From an uncultured Bacteroidota bacterium (GTDB lineage Bacteria; Bacteroidota; Bacteroidia; Bacteroidales; WCHB1-69): a stretch of 64,000 nt of DNA. Position 1 is the first letter of the stretch, and every line of letters begins with the position of its first letter. The DNA is taken from positions 80,378 to 144,377 of the forward strand of contig CADADB010000005.1 in the NCBI GenBank assembly GCA_902786595.1, read 5' to 3'. The notes below the pieces were generated by a model. The model saw only the letters and a program-made list of their open reading frames with translations, had not been told where the DNA came from and searched no databases. Made by a program: the position numbers and the translations under genes. Of this stretch, positions 25,019 to 33,100 are shown one piece after another.

Positions 25019-28000
25019 TTATTTAAAGATTTGCCAGTACATCACGGGCAGCACCGTCACCACCAACGGCAGCGAGAAGATGGTGCCGAAGCATATCACA
25101 ACGCCCATGGGCATCCAGAGGGCGGTGTGCGCCACGATCATCGGCATCACGCCCAAAGCCGTGGTCGCGGAGGTGAGGAAGATGGGGCGCATACGGCGGC
25201 GGCCCGCTTCGAAGGCGGCCTCCCGGGCGCTGTACTGGTGCCGCTTCCGCAGACTCTCCGCGTACTCGAACATGATGATGGCGTTGCGCACGATGATGCC
25301 GATCAAGCTGACCACGCCCAACACCGCCGTGATGCTGAAGTCGAGACGGAAAAGCCAGAGACCTAAACACGCCCCGAACACGCAGATCAGACTGGCCGAC
25401 AGGGTCAAGAACACGATGTCCAACCGCCCGAAATGGTAGAGCAGGAAGATGAACAGCACCAGCACCGCCGCGATGAAACTGAGGGCGATCTGCGGGATCA
25501 CCATGTTGTTGGCGCCGGTGAGTCCGCCGTAGGTGATCTCCACGCCGTCGGCCATTGCCGGCTTGAGCTCCTCGTTGACGTACTTGTCGATTTTTTCCAT
25601 CACCTTGGGTTGGCTGCAGCCGTAGTTGAGGTCCGCGCCCACGGTCACCGTGCGGATGCTATTGCGCCGGTTGATGACCGCGTCGTGCCACTCGGGACCC
25701 ACCTCCGCCACCTGCCGCAACGGCACCCACGTGCCGGGGATGGAGGTGGGAATGAGGAAGTCTTCGAGGTCCTGGTAGGCGAGGGTGTCGCCGCTTTTAC
25801 GGGTGTAGAGCATCACCGGCACTTTGTAGTCGCCCTCCCACACGTTGGTGAGGTTCTGCCCGCCGAGCGCCGAGGAGAGGTACAGCGACAACATGCTCTG
25901 CGTGACCCCGAGACGCGTGGCTTCGTCGCTCTTCAGCTTGATTCCGATGTCCTGCGAGGTCATGTCCATGTCGGAGTGTACCCAAGTCAGTTCCGGCATG
26001 GTGTTCAAGAAATTCTTTAGGGAGTCGGCAGCCGACTTCATCGCATCGAAGTCGTTGCCGGCGAAACGCACCTCCACGGGATTATTAACAGGTTGGTAAT
26101 CAATCTGTTTGAAACGGATATAGGCGTTCGGGAAATGGTATTCGTATTTCGGTCCGTATTCGCGGATGAGCTTCAGGGTGTTCTTTTCGGAGGTGGTGTT
26201 GACGATGAACTGGGCGTAGTTCTTGTGCGCCATCTGCGGAGCGTAAGTGGCGTGGAAGCGCGGCGAGGAGCAGCCGATGAAGGAGGTCACGGAGGTCACC
26301 CGCGGGTCGGCGCGAAGCACGTGTTCCATGCTGTCGGCGATGGCCTCCGTCTGTTTAAGCGTGCTTCCCTCCGCGATGTGCATCTCCACGGCGAAGCAGT
26401 TGCGGTCGGCCTTCGGCAGCATCTGAATCTGCAGGCGCGTGAACAGGAACACGCCGAGAGAAATGGCGCTGACAGCCAAACAGATGACGATAGCAGGATG
26501 ATGGAAACAGTGTGCCAGCACCTTGTCGTAGAGGTTCTGCAGAAGGACAAAGAATCGGTTCTGCGCCGCCTCGAACCGGTTTGGCGCGATACCGTCTTTG
26601 TTCCGCTTGATGAAAACCGTTGACAGATAAGGGATTATCCATACGGCATAGAAGATGGAGCAGACTAACGCGAACAAGACCGTCCAGGGGAACAGCTGCA
26701 CGAAGTCGCCCAACGGTCCGGTGATGATACGGGTCATCGGGAAAAACATACCCGAGATGGCCAGCGTGGCCAACGACATCGGGACGAATAGCGTCTTGGT
26801 GCTGTTAAACGCTGAGTACCAGCGGGAATAGCCCTTCTGCAGCGTGTCGGTGTAGCCGTCGATGACGATGACCGAGTCATCCACGATCATGCCCAGCACC
26901 ACAATGAGGGCGGCGAGGGTGACCGTGTTCAGCTCGATGCCGAAGATGTACATCAGCCCCATGGTGATGGCGGTGCAGACGGGCACGCTGGAGCCGGACA
27001 CCAAAGCCGTGCGCAGCGGGAAGAGTAGTAGCATCACCGCGATGACCACGAGTATGGAGAAGAGCAGGTCGCGCAGGAATGACATCACCGACTTGTTGAC
27101 CACGTAGGGCTGGTTGGTGATCTTATGCATTTCGACATCCGGTGGCAGCGTCTGCTTGCATTTGGCAATCTCACTTTCCACCTTCTTGCCGAAAGCCACG
27201 ATGTTGTTGCCGGGTGCCATCTCCATGGAAATCAGGACGGTGGATGCCCCGTTGTATTTGATGTGACTCTTGGCTTCGGCATAACGGCGCTGAATGTCAG
27301 CGATGTCGCGAAGCCGTACTTGATGACCTAAAGGATCGGTGAAAATAATCTGTTCACCAATCTCATATTCAGATTGATAGGGGATTGATACATGTACTTG
27401 CGCATCGCCGGCTTCGTTCTCCACGTTGCCGCCCATGGTGCGTATGCCTTGCGTGGCCAGTTCCACCAATAGCGCCCGTTGGCTGATGCCGTAGGAGGCT
27501 AATTTCTCTTGATCCACCAAAACGGCGATTTCCTCGTTTTGCTGTCCGAGGATCTTGATGTTGCCCATCTCGGGGATGCTCCGCAGTCGGTCGCAGAGCT
27601 GTTCGGCGTAGTGCTCCAGCTCGCGTGGGGTCCGCTCGGGTGACTCCACGGTCAGCAGCATGGAGGATGTGTTGCCGAAGTCATCGACCACCACAATCTC
27701 CAGTACGCCCGCGGGCAGCGAGGTCTTCTTGAACAGCTGCAGCCCGTGACGTATCTTCGACCAGGCGCCGTCCTTGTCCTTCACTGACACGCGCAGCTCC
27801 GCATACACATACACGATGCCGTTCTCCGTCACCGAGTAGGTCTTCTCTTTGTCAATTTCGGCGTAGGTGAACAGGAAGCGCTCTAACGGCTTGGTGACCT
27901 GCTCCTCGACCTCCTGCGCCGTCGCGCCGGGATAGACCGCCGCCACCACGCCCTGCCGGATCGTGAACTGCGGGAACTCGTCCTTGTTTAGCTTTGTCAG

Positions 28001-28093
28001 TGCGAAAATGCCGAATACAACCAAGCACGCCACAATGAAGAAGATGATCTTGTGGCCGCGCATCGCGGAGAGGATATGGTGACGTTTATTCAA
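25019..28093 (-). CDS. RND efflux pump inner membrane transporter
   Basis: The product is 1024 aa, the normal length for AcrB-type permeases. Helix 1 lies near 14-34, a large periplasmic porter domain follows, and helices 2-6 lie around 340-480. The proton-relay pair DD is in GMIVDDSVIVID (about 405-416). The second half repeats this layout, ending with VGVVSLIGIIVRNAIIMFEYAES-type helices. It expels small hydrophobic compounds using the proton gradient. Adaptor, TolC and a TetR regulator lie on the same strand, so the tripartite pump is complete. Confidence 0.93.
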   Translation of the reverse strand: MNKRHHILSAMRGHKIIFFIVACLVVFGIFALTKLNKDEFPQFTIRQGVVAAVYPGATAQEVEEQVTKPLERFLFTYAEIDKEKTYSVTENGIVYVYAELRVSVKDKDGAWSKIRHGLQLFKKTSLPAGVLEIVVVDDFGNTSSMLLTVESPERTPRELEHYAEQLCDRLRSIPEMGNIKILGQQNEEIAVLVDQEKLASYGISQRALLVELATQGIRTMGGNVENEAGDAQVHVSIPYQSEYEIGEQIIFTDPLGHQVRLRDIADIQRRYAEAKSHIKYNGASTVLISMEMAPGNNIVAFGKKVESEIAKCKQTLPPDVEMHKITNQPYVVNKSVMSFLRDLLFSILVVIAVMLLLFPLRTALVSGSSVPVCTAITMGLMYIFGIELNTVTLAALIVVLGMIVDDSVIVIDGYTDTLQKGYSRWYSAFNSTKTLFVPMSLATLAISGMFFPMTRIITGPLGDFVQLFPWTVLFALVCSIFYAVWIIPYLSTVFIKRNKDGIAPNRFEAAQNRFFVLLQNLYDKVLAHCFHHPAIVICLAVSAISLGVFLFTRLQIQMLPKADRNCFAVEMHIAEGSTLKQTEAIADSMEHVLRADPRVTSVTSFIGCSSPRFHATYAPQMAHKNYAQFIVNTTSEKNTLKLIREYGPKYEYHFPNAYIRFKQIDYQPVNNPVEVRFAGNDFDAMKSAADSLKNFLNTMPELTWVHSDMDMTSQDIGIKLKSDEATRLGVTQSMLSLYLSSALGGQNLTNVWEGDYKVPVMLYTRKSGDTLAYQDLEDFLIPTSIPGTWVPLRQVAEVGPEWHDAVINRRNSIRTVTVGADLNYGCSQPKVMEKIDKYVNEELKPAMADGVEITYGGLTGANNMVIPQIALSFIAAVLVLFIFLLYHFGRLDIVFLTLSASLICVFGACLGLWLFRLDFSITAVLGVVSLIGIIVRNAIIMFEYAESLRKRHQYSAREAAFEAGRRRMRPIFLTSATTALGVMPMIVAHTALWMPMGVVICFGTIFSLPLVVTVLPVMYWQIFK

Positions 28094-28130
28094 TGGTTAT
28101 GGGTTATTGGTTATGGGTTATTGAAGCTTG

Positions 28131-28278
28131 TGAATAGTGATTAGTGAATAGTGATTAGTGAATAGTGATTAGTGAATAGTGATTAGTGAATAGTGATTAG
28201 TGAATAGTGATTGGTGAATAGTGATTAGTGAATAGTGATTAGTGAATAGTGATTAGTGAATAGTGATTAGTGATTAGA
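28131..28278. repeat. 14-bp tandem repeat array, about 10 copies
   Basis: The unit gtgattagtgaata is repeated with almost no change (one a-to-g variant near 28213). It lies between the adaptor and permease genes, preceded by ggttatgggttattg repeats (28092-28125) and followed by a tatcaattatcaat run (about 28297-28325). The unit length is not a multiple of three, and stops occur in every frame. Confidence 0.92.
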
Positions 28279-28306
28279 AACTACTTTGGAGGTTAATTAT
28301 CAATTA

Positions 28307-29332
28307 TCAATTATCAATTATCAATTCCGCATTAAGGTAGAGTTTGTCCATCCCCGCCGTGATGACGGTGTCGCCGGGGTGGAGGCCGGAGGAGACGAGT
28401 ACGCCGTTGGCGACAAATTCCGAAGAGGTGATGATGCGGTGTTGTGCGCGGCCGTTCTTCATCACCCAGACGGAGAGACCTTCGGGACGGGTTTGCACGC
28501 ATTTGGCGGGAATCACAAAGCCCTGGTCATCAGGTTGTTCGAGCATTACCTTGCAGACCATTCCTGGCAGGAGCGAGCGGTCGGTGTTGGGGAAGGCGAT
28601 CTTCACTTGGTAGCTGTGTGACACGCGCGAGGAGGTTACGCTCCGGTCGGTGATGCGGCCTGTCATCATGCGGTTGTCCAAGGCGGGGACATAGACGTAG
28701 GCGTCTTCCCCGAGTTTCACGGAGTTGATTTCGCTTTCGGGTACCGAGAAGGTCACGCACACCTTGCCGAGGTCAAGAATCGTGACGGCGGGTTCGCCGG
28801 GCAGCAGCGAGCCGCCCGCTTTGGCGTTGCAACTGCCGATTACTCCCGATACGGGCGCCCGTAACGTACAGTCATCCAGTTGCTTCTTGGCAATCTGCTC
28901 CATTGAGCGGGCCTGCTCTAAGGTGGTCTGCATCTCCACCCACTTCACCTCGGCCAGACTGCCCTGGTCATACACTTTCTTCAGCCGTTTGTAGGCGTCC
29001 TCGGCCTGCTCCAGTGCGGCTTTGGCGGAGTTGTAGGCGTTCTGCGCGGTGGCGCTGTTGGCGGTGACGAGGATCTGCCCCTCGCGCACGCGGTCGCCCT
29101 CATGCACATAGACGCGTTCCACGCGTCCGCCCATGGGGAAGCTCACCGCCACCGACAGGTTTTCCTCCACGGTGCCCACGTAGGTGCGGGTCATGCCGCC
29201 GGCCACCGTATCGACCACCAGCACTTCCACGTCTATGGGTGGACGCTCCTGTTTCGGTGCCTCGTGCTTGCAGCCGATTGCCACGATACTGAATACCGCC
29301 ACGGCCATTATCAAGGATGTTGTTCGTTTCAT
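28307..29332 (-). CDS. RND efflux periplasmic adaptor (membrane fusion protein)
   Basis: The product is 341 aa. The N-terminus has a lipoprotein signal (AVAVFSIVAIGC, Cys ~21). The order is typical: a lipoyl half near 60-80, a coiled-coil hairpin about 95-145 rich in Ala/Gln/Glu, a second lipoyl half (LRAPVSGVIG near 155), a beta-barrel and a membrane-proximal domain. It bridges the RND permease to TolC. Its stop is close to the tandem-repeat region that separates it from the permease gene, while its start directly follows the upstream lipoprotein gene. Confidence 0.92.
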   Translation of the reverse strand: MKRTTSLIMAVAVFSIVAIGCKHEAPKQERPPIDVEVLVVDTVAGGMTRTYVGTVEENLSVAVSFPMGGRVERVYVHEGDRVREGQILVTANSATAQNAYNSAKAALEQAEDAYKRLKKVYDQGSLAEVKWVEMQTTLEQARSMEQIAKKQLDDCTLRAPVSGVIGSCNAKAGGSLLPGEPAVTILDLGKVCVTFSVPESEINSVKLGEDAYVYVPALDNRMMTGRITDRSVTSSRVSHSYQVKIAFPNTDRSLLPGMVCKVMLEQPDDQGFVIPAKCVQTRPEGLSVWVMKNGRAQHRIITSSEFVANGVLVSSGLHPGDTVITAGMDKLYLNAELIIDN

Positions 29333-29333
29333 G

Positions 29334-30083
29334 TCAGTTCTTTTCTGCGATGATGGTCATTTCCGGTCCGCTGATGGTGACGGCGCTGTTGCCGCTCTGC
29401 GTTCCATTCCAAACCTCTCTGAGTATCAGGATGTTCCCGTTGACAGTTCCGCTGCCTGCCGCAGAGATGCGATAGACGATGGTGGCCTCCTCATCTTGGT
29501 TGAGGTCCAAGTCGATGTCGAGATCTGGGATGCTGCTGGTGGAGAGGATGTTCGTGTTGAACGAGTGTGAGTCTATCAGCAGTGAGTCGCCGTGCAACGA
29601 GGCGTTCATCGTGTAGCATCCGCCGGTCATCTCGTTCATTGTGATGATGTAGCGGTCTTTGTCCGATTTGTCCCGCAGGATATTCATCTGTCCGTTCCGG
29701 TGGATAAGCCGGTAGGTCACCGCCCCGTCTGCGTCGGTCAACGCCACCTCGCCCGAGAGCTTGTAGCTGTAGTCGCCGGTGAGTGCTTGTCTGTCGCGAT
29801 CGCAGGCCGTACACAGCACCGCCATGACGAAGACACAGCATAGCGCGGCTATAGCTGTACGTGCCTTGCCCCACACTGAGCTATGCTTGTCGTTATTGTT
29901 GACTCCGCAGTCCGAACCAGGTTCCTGGTTCAATCCCCACACTGCGCTGCGGTTGTCGTTATCGCTGTCTCCGCAGTCCGAACCAGTCTCGTGTTTCAAT
30001 CCCCACACTGCGCTGCGCTTATGTGGGGTTATTAGCGCTTCGCGCGTCTTGCCCCTTCGGGGCTGCTCAAGGAAAGTTTTCAT
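29334..30083 (-). CDS. Lipoprotein with repeat-encoded N-terminal extension
   Basis: The frame encodes 249 aa, but only the last ~175 look like a normal protein: a hydrophobic segment AIAALCCVFVMAVLCTAC (lipobox Cys ~95) and a beta-rich domain of unknown family. The first ~70 residues come from two ~66-base direct repeats plus a third part (RSAVWGL..EPGSDCG twice, then SSVWG). A GTG at 29876 just before the hydrophobic segment could be the real start. The gene lies between tetR and the adaptor gene with only one base before the latter, so it belongs to the efflux operon. Its role there is unknown. Confidence 0.6.
   Translation of the reverse strand: MKTFLEQPRRGKTREALITPHKRSAVWGLKHETGSDCGDSDNDNRSAVWGLNQEPGSDCGVNNNDKHSSVWGKARTAIAALCCVFVMAVLCTACDRDRQALTGDYSYKLSGEVALTDADGAVTYRLIHRNGQMNILRDKSDKDRYIITMNEMTGGCYTMNASLHGDSLLIDSHSFNTNILSTSSIPDLDIDLDLNQDEEATIVYRISAAGSGTVNGNILILREVWNGTQSGNSAVTISGPEMTIIAEKN
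29865..30067. repeat. Direct repeats overlapping the lipoprotein gene start
   Basis: Blocks beginning ccccacactg recur at about 29870, 29936 and 30001, with shared ccgcagtccgaaccag between them. The last is followed by tgtggggttattag and gccccttcggggc. A similar ccccacactgcgct..ggggttattag block is at 32343-32388 beside the phosphorothioation locus. Confidence 0.8.
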
Positions 30084-30149
30084 ATATATTGGGGTTTTTC
30101 GTTAATTCCTCATTAAATCATCGTTTCATCGTTTCATCGTTTCATCGCC

Positions 30150-30779
30150 TCATCGCCTCATCGTCTCATCGTGTCCAACAAACTGCACGAACACGCTGTT
30201 GACGATCAAGTCGATGAGCATCTCGTAGGAGGGTTTGTACTGTTCGTATTTGTCTTCCACGAAGAAGGTGTGGCTCAGGCCGTTGAGGGTCACGCTGAGC
30301 ATGTCGGCGAAAGCGACGGCCTGCTGCTCGACGGTTGCGGGCGGGTCGTCCGTCGGTTTGGCGTACCAGACCTTCTTGAACAGCTGGTGTTCCCAGTCTG
30401 AAAACTCGGCCATCCGATTCCGTAAGTTGTCGAAACGGAAGTCGTTGCCCTCCAGGTGTTTGTCTTTCATGGCGACTTGGAGTGTGCCGGCTTCGGCGAG
30501 GAGTTTCACGCGTGCGAGGAGGTATTGGCGGAGGCGGGGCAGCACGGGTTGCCCGTCGCCGGCCATAGTTTCCGCCAGCCGTTGCTGGATATGGTCGATT
30601 TCCGAGATGACCGTGGTGCAGAAGAGTTCCTCCTTGTTGCTGAAATAGTTGTAGATGGAGCGTTTGGCCTTGTGCGCTTTCTGGGCGATGTCGTCCATGG
30701 AGGTCTTCTCGAAGCCGAACTTCCGGAAAAGTCCGCTCGCGACCTGCTGTATCACCTCGCCCGTCGTCGGTTTGTTCAT
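30150..30779 (-). CDS. TetR family transcriptional regulator
   Basis: The product is 209 aa from the ATG at 30779. The upstream extension of the frame would run through the promoter. The N-terminal HTH (SGLFRKFGFEKTSMDDIAQKAHKAKRSIYNYFSNKEEL, residues ~14-50) is characteristic. The C-terminal ligand domain is family-specific. It is the first gene before the lipoprotein/adaptor/RND/TolC series on the same strand and probably represses the pump until an inducer binds. An inverted repeat in its promoter (30816-30825/30842-30851) is a candidate operator. Confidence 0.88.
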   Translation of the reverse strand: MNKPTTGEVIQQVASGLFRKFGFEKTSMDDIAQKAHKAKRSIYNYFSNKEELFCTTVISEIDHIQQRLAETMAGDGQPVLPRLRQYLLARVKLLAEAGTLQVAMKDKHLEGNDFRFDNLRNRMAEFSDWEHQLFKKVWYAKPTDDPPATVEQQAVAFADMLSVTLNGLSHTFFVEDKYEQYKPSYEMLIDLIVNSVFVQFVGHDETMRR

Positions 30780-30806
30780 TTTTTGCACGTTTTTAGTTTC
30801 AGGGTG

Positions 30807-30862
30807 CAAAAATACAAAAATTCCGGTTTCTTTTGTCAAATCGGAATTTTTTTGTATCTTTG
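30807..30862. promoter_or_regulatory. Divergent promoter with inverted-repeat operator
   Basis: Minus strand: TATTTTTG at 30807-30814 with a TTTG at 30837-30840. Plus strand: TTTG at 30832-30835, a 19-base spacer, and TATCTTTG at 30855-30862. The two -33 boxes overlap in the palindrome TTTGTCAAA. An inverted repeat, AAAAATTCCG (30816-30825) and CGGAATTTTT (30842-30851), encloses both, so a repressor bound there could block tetR and the toxin-antitoxin operon together. Confidence 0.7.
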
Positions 30863-30887
30863 CCGTTGTATTAAACACACCAGAAAG

Positions 30888-31154
30888 ATGACAGCAGTGC
30901 AGTTAAACACAATGAATACGGAATTGTGGCAGAGCATAGGCGCCATAGCCGACAGCGAGCCTCTGATGCGGAGACTGACTCGGTATGCCAAAAAGTTGGC
31001 GAAGGAAAAAAGAGACGAGGTGCTGATGAGCGATGAAGAATACTTTGCCAAGATTGAACGAGCCGAGCAACAGGCAGCCCGAGGGGAAGGCATGGAATTG
31101 TTGCCTGGCGAAGATCTGACTGCTTTCTTGAAACGTAACGGCTATGAAATATAA
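30888..31154 (+). CDS. Antitoxin of a YoeB/Txe-type toxin-antitoxin pair
   Basis: The product is 88 aa from the ATG at 30888, 26 bases after the plus-strand -7 box. It is helical and charged (LTRYAKKLAKEKRDEVLMSDEEYFAKIERAE), as in small Bacteroidota antitoxins that precede RelE/YoeB toxins. The specific antitoxin family is not certain. Its stop overlaps the toxin start by 11 bases, so translation is coupled. Confidence 0.75.
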   Translation: MTAVQLNTMNTELWQSIGAIADSEPLMRRLTRYAKKLAKEKRDEVLMSDEEYFAKIERAEQQAARGEGMELLPGEDLTAFLKRNGYEI

Positions 31155-31419
31155 AGTATTCATTATGCCTGAGGCCGCAAGCGATTTGCAACGCCTTGCC
31201 AAAAATGAACCTAAAGCTTTTGCCAAGGCCAATCGTTTCATAGAGGAGCTTGCGGAGCACCCAAAGACAGGCACAGGACATCCAGAACCGTTGAAAGGCA
31301 AACAGGAAGGACGATGGAGCCGTGAAATCACTAAGAAACACAGACTTGTGTATCGTATTTTCGAAACCGAGGTGTACGTTGACGTATTGACTGCCTACGG
31401 GCATTATGGCGACAAGTGA
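31144..31419 (+). CDS. YoeB/Txe (RelE superfamily) toxin
   Basis: The product is 91 aa. The pattern fits the family: MKYKVFIMPEAASDLQRL, KANRFIEELAEHPKTGTGHPEPLKG, then WSREITKKHRLVYRI and a C-terminal AYGHYGDK. The conserved His/Tyr near the end (HYGDK) are catalytic in YoeB-type ribosome-dependent mRNA endonucleases. The pair is complete and close to the phosphorothioation locus. Confidence 0.88.
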   Translation: MKYKVFIMPEAASDLQRLAKNEPKAFAKANRFIEELAEHPKTGTGHPEPLKGKQEGRWSREITKKHRLVYRIFETEVYVDVLTAYGHYGDK

Positions 31420-31522
31420 CAGCTTGCGTTAGCGGCAGAATCTTGTGTGTTGCAGAGATTATTATAAGGGGGATGGCCTGCGTGTGAAGAAACATCCCCG
31501 CATATCGTTTTCCAAGACTGGA

Positions 31523-32200
31523 CTATTTCAGCGCCTCGCCGATCGCTTTCAGCACCAGCTCCTCCATGATGAAATAGGTGTCGGGGTTGGGGTGGCATCC
31601 GTCGGCGCTGAGCTTTTTCGGGAAGGCGCCATACTCGTCGGCCAGGGCGGAGTGGTAATCCACATAGACGATGTTATTGGCGTCGGCAAACTTTCGCAGC
31701 CGTTCGTTGATCTCGACGATGGTCTGGGCGGCGTCCTTGATGTCGGGGTTCCACACGAAGGAGGCGCAGGGTGGGATAGAGGCGATGAGCGGCACGATGT
31801 CGTTGGCGCGGGTTAGCTGGCACATGGCGATGACATTATCCACCACCTTGGCGGGCTCTACCCAATAGGTGTTGTGTGCCACGTCGTTGGTGCCGGCCAT
31901 GATGACCACCGCCTTGGGGTGGAGGTTGACGACATCGGCGGTGAAGCGCGCCAGCATCTGCGTCGAGGTCTGTCCGCCGATGCCTCGGCCGCAATAGTGG
32001 TGCTCGCTGAAGAAGTCGGGGTGGTAGTAGGCCCAGTTCTCGGTGATGGAGTTCCCCATGAAGACCACCTCGGGAAAGTCGCCGCTCTCGGCAATGTACT
32101 CATTGTCAGCCCTGTAGCGGTTGAACCCGAACCAATCCTCCTGAGAAAACCCGGATAAAGTCATAATGGTAAAAAGAATGATGAACGTTGTTTTTCGCAT
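31523..32200 (-). CDS. SGNH/GDSL-family acylhydrolase, exported
   Basis: The product is 225 aa from the ATG at 32200; a longer frame upstream adds residues without signal character. The signal peptide is MRKTTFIILFTIMTLSGFS. SGNH blocks are visible: VVFMGNSITENW (block I Ser, residue ~50), GRGIGGQTS (block II Gly), VIMAGTNDV (block III Asn) and ADGCHPN (block V Asp/His near 202-206). It probably removes an acyl or acetyl group from a glycan or lipid in the periplasm. It is the last GC-rich gene before the phosphorothioation locus. Confidence 0.88.
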   Translation of the reverse strand: MRKTTFIILFTIMTLSGFSQEDWFGFNRYRADNEYIAESGDFPEVVFMGNSITENWAYYHPDFFSEHHYCGRGIGGQTSTQMLARFTADVVNLHPKAVVIMAGTNDVAHNTYWVEPAKVVDNVIAMCQLTRANDIVPLIASIPPCASFVWNPDIKDAAQTIVEINERLRKFADANNIVYVDYHSALADEYGAFPKKLSADGCHPNPDTYFIMEELVLKAIGEALK

Positions 32201-32269
32201 AGTGGGAAATTTTCGGCAAAGATAGGGAAAATATGGGAATGGGTTATGCGGACGGTTCGCGGGACTGCG

Positions 32270-32317
32270 TGTCGGAGACACGCCACAAAGTCGTCATGCA
32301 ATAGCGTGTCTCCGACA
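32270..32317. repeat. 13-bp perfect inverted repeat at the locus edge
   Basis: TGTCGGAGACACG (32270-32282) and its exact complement (32305-32317) flank a 22-base loop. It lies downstream of the phosphorothioation operon and upstream of the SGNH gene, beside the ccccacactg repeat at 32343-32388. It could be a terminator, although no T-run is present, or an insertion-derived palindrome. Confidence 0.7.
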
Positions 32318-32506
32318 AGCCGCCGGACGACCGCCTCCGCCACCCCACACTGCGCTCCACTCCGTTGCGCTTGTATGGGGTTATTAGGATTCCGTGCCTC
32401 CGGCACGAGTCCGCAACCGGTACTGTCCTTCTATTGTCTTCTATTGGTAAATCGGAGGAGAAAGACGATGATATGAACATGACACGAGTGAAACAGAGGA
32501 GATTGA
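32318..32506. repeat. Gap at the 3' end of the ssp-type operon
   Basis: It contains the ccccacactgcgct..ggggttattag repeat (32343-32388), a ccgtgcctccggcacg hairpin (about 32393-32408), and a doubled cttctattg (about 32430-32446). No gene is visible. Confidence 0.5.
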
Positions 32507-33094
32507 TCAATCCAACGCTTCTGGCTCGTCGTCCTCTTCATCTGTATCGACAGATGCGTCGAAAGCCATGAAAAGCTCAAGAAAGGCGGTTTCGCGGTAG
32601 AAATAGTTGGGATCGTCGGTGAGTTTGTCTTCCATGAAATGAAAGCCCCAATTGGCATATTCCTCCATGGTTTGCATCAGCATATCAACAGCTTTGCGGG
32701 AGGTCATGTCTCCCTTTTCCAAGGCGATGAAATCAATGTCGGTGCGGGCGACCAAAGCCGTGAAGATGTATTCGCGCAGTTTGGGATAAGGTTTGCGCCC
32801 TTTGACTTTAACCTTGTCGGCATTCAAATCACCCCAATATTGTATTTGGTGGCCAAAATCTTTTATCTTTTGGCTGTCTTCTATCAATTTGCGCCGTTGG
32901 TTGAAATACAAGCCGATAAAAAAGGCAATGATATAAATTTCGTAACCTCCACCAAATATTTTGCCGCGATCCTCTCCTAAAGACGTGGCACCTCGCCGAT
33001 AGTTACAGAAGTTTCCAATGATACTGTCTTCGTATCTTTTTTCCCACTTGGGATTACGGGTGATCCAAAGATCATATAATTTTTCTGCTGCCAT
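32507..33094 (-). CDS. Hypothetical protein, last gene of the ssp-type operon
   Basis: The product is 195 aa. A short hydrophobic stretch (YEIYIIAFFIGLYF, ~51-64) is followed by a basic region (NQRRKLIED..KIKDFG) and a helical half rich in aromatic and acidic residues. The last ~20 residues are almost all acidic. No catalytic motif was seen. It starts 6 bases after the stop of the SMC-like ATPase gene and is therefore translated with it; it is probably its small partner. I do not recognise the family with certainty. Confidence 0.7.
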   Translation of the reverse strand: MAAEKLYDLWITRNPKWEKRYEDSIIGNFCNYRRGATSLGEDRGKIFGGGYEIYIIAFFIGLYFNQRRKLIEDSQKIKDFGHQIQYWGDLNADKVKVKGRKPYPKLREYIFTALVARTDIDFIALEKGDMTSRKAVDMLMQTMEEYANWGFHFMEDKLTDDPNYFYRETAFLELFMAFDASVDTDEEDDEPEALD

Positions 33095-33100
33095 GATGAA

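Noticed and set aside
28131-28278. Possible CRISPR array
   Set aside because: The 14-bp unit is directly tandem without spacers, and no cas gene is nearby.
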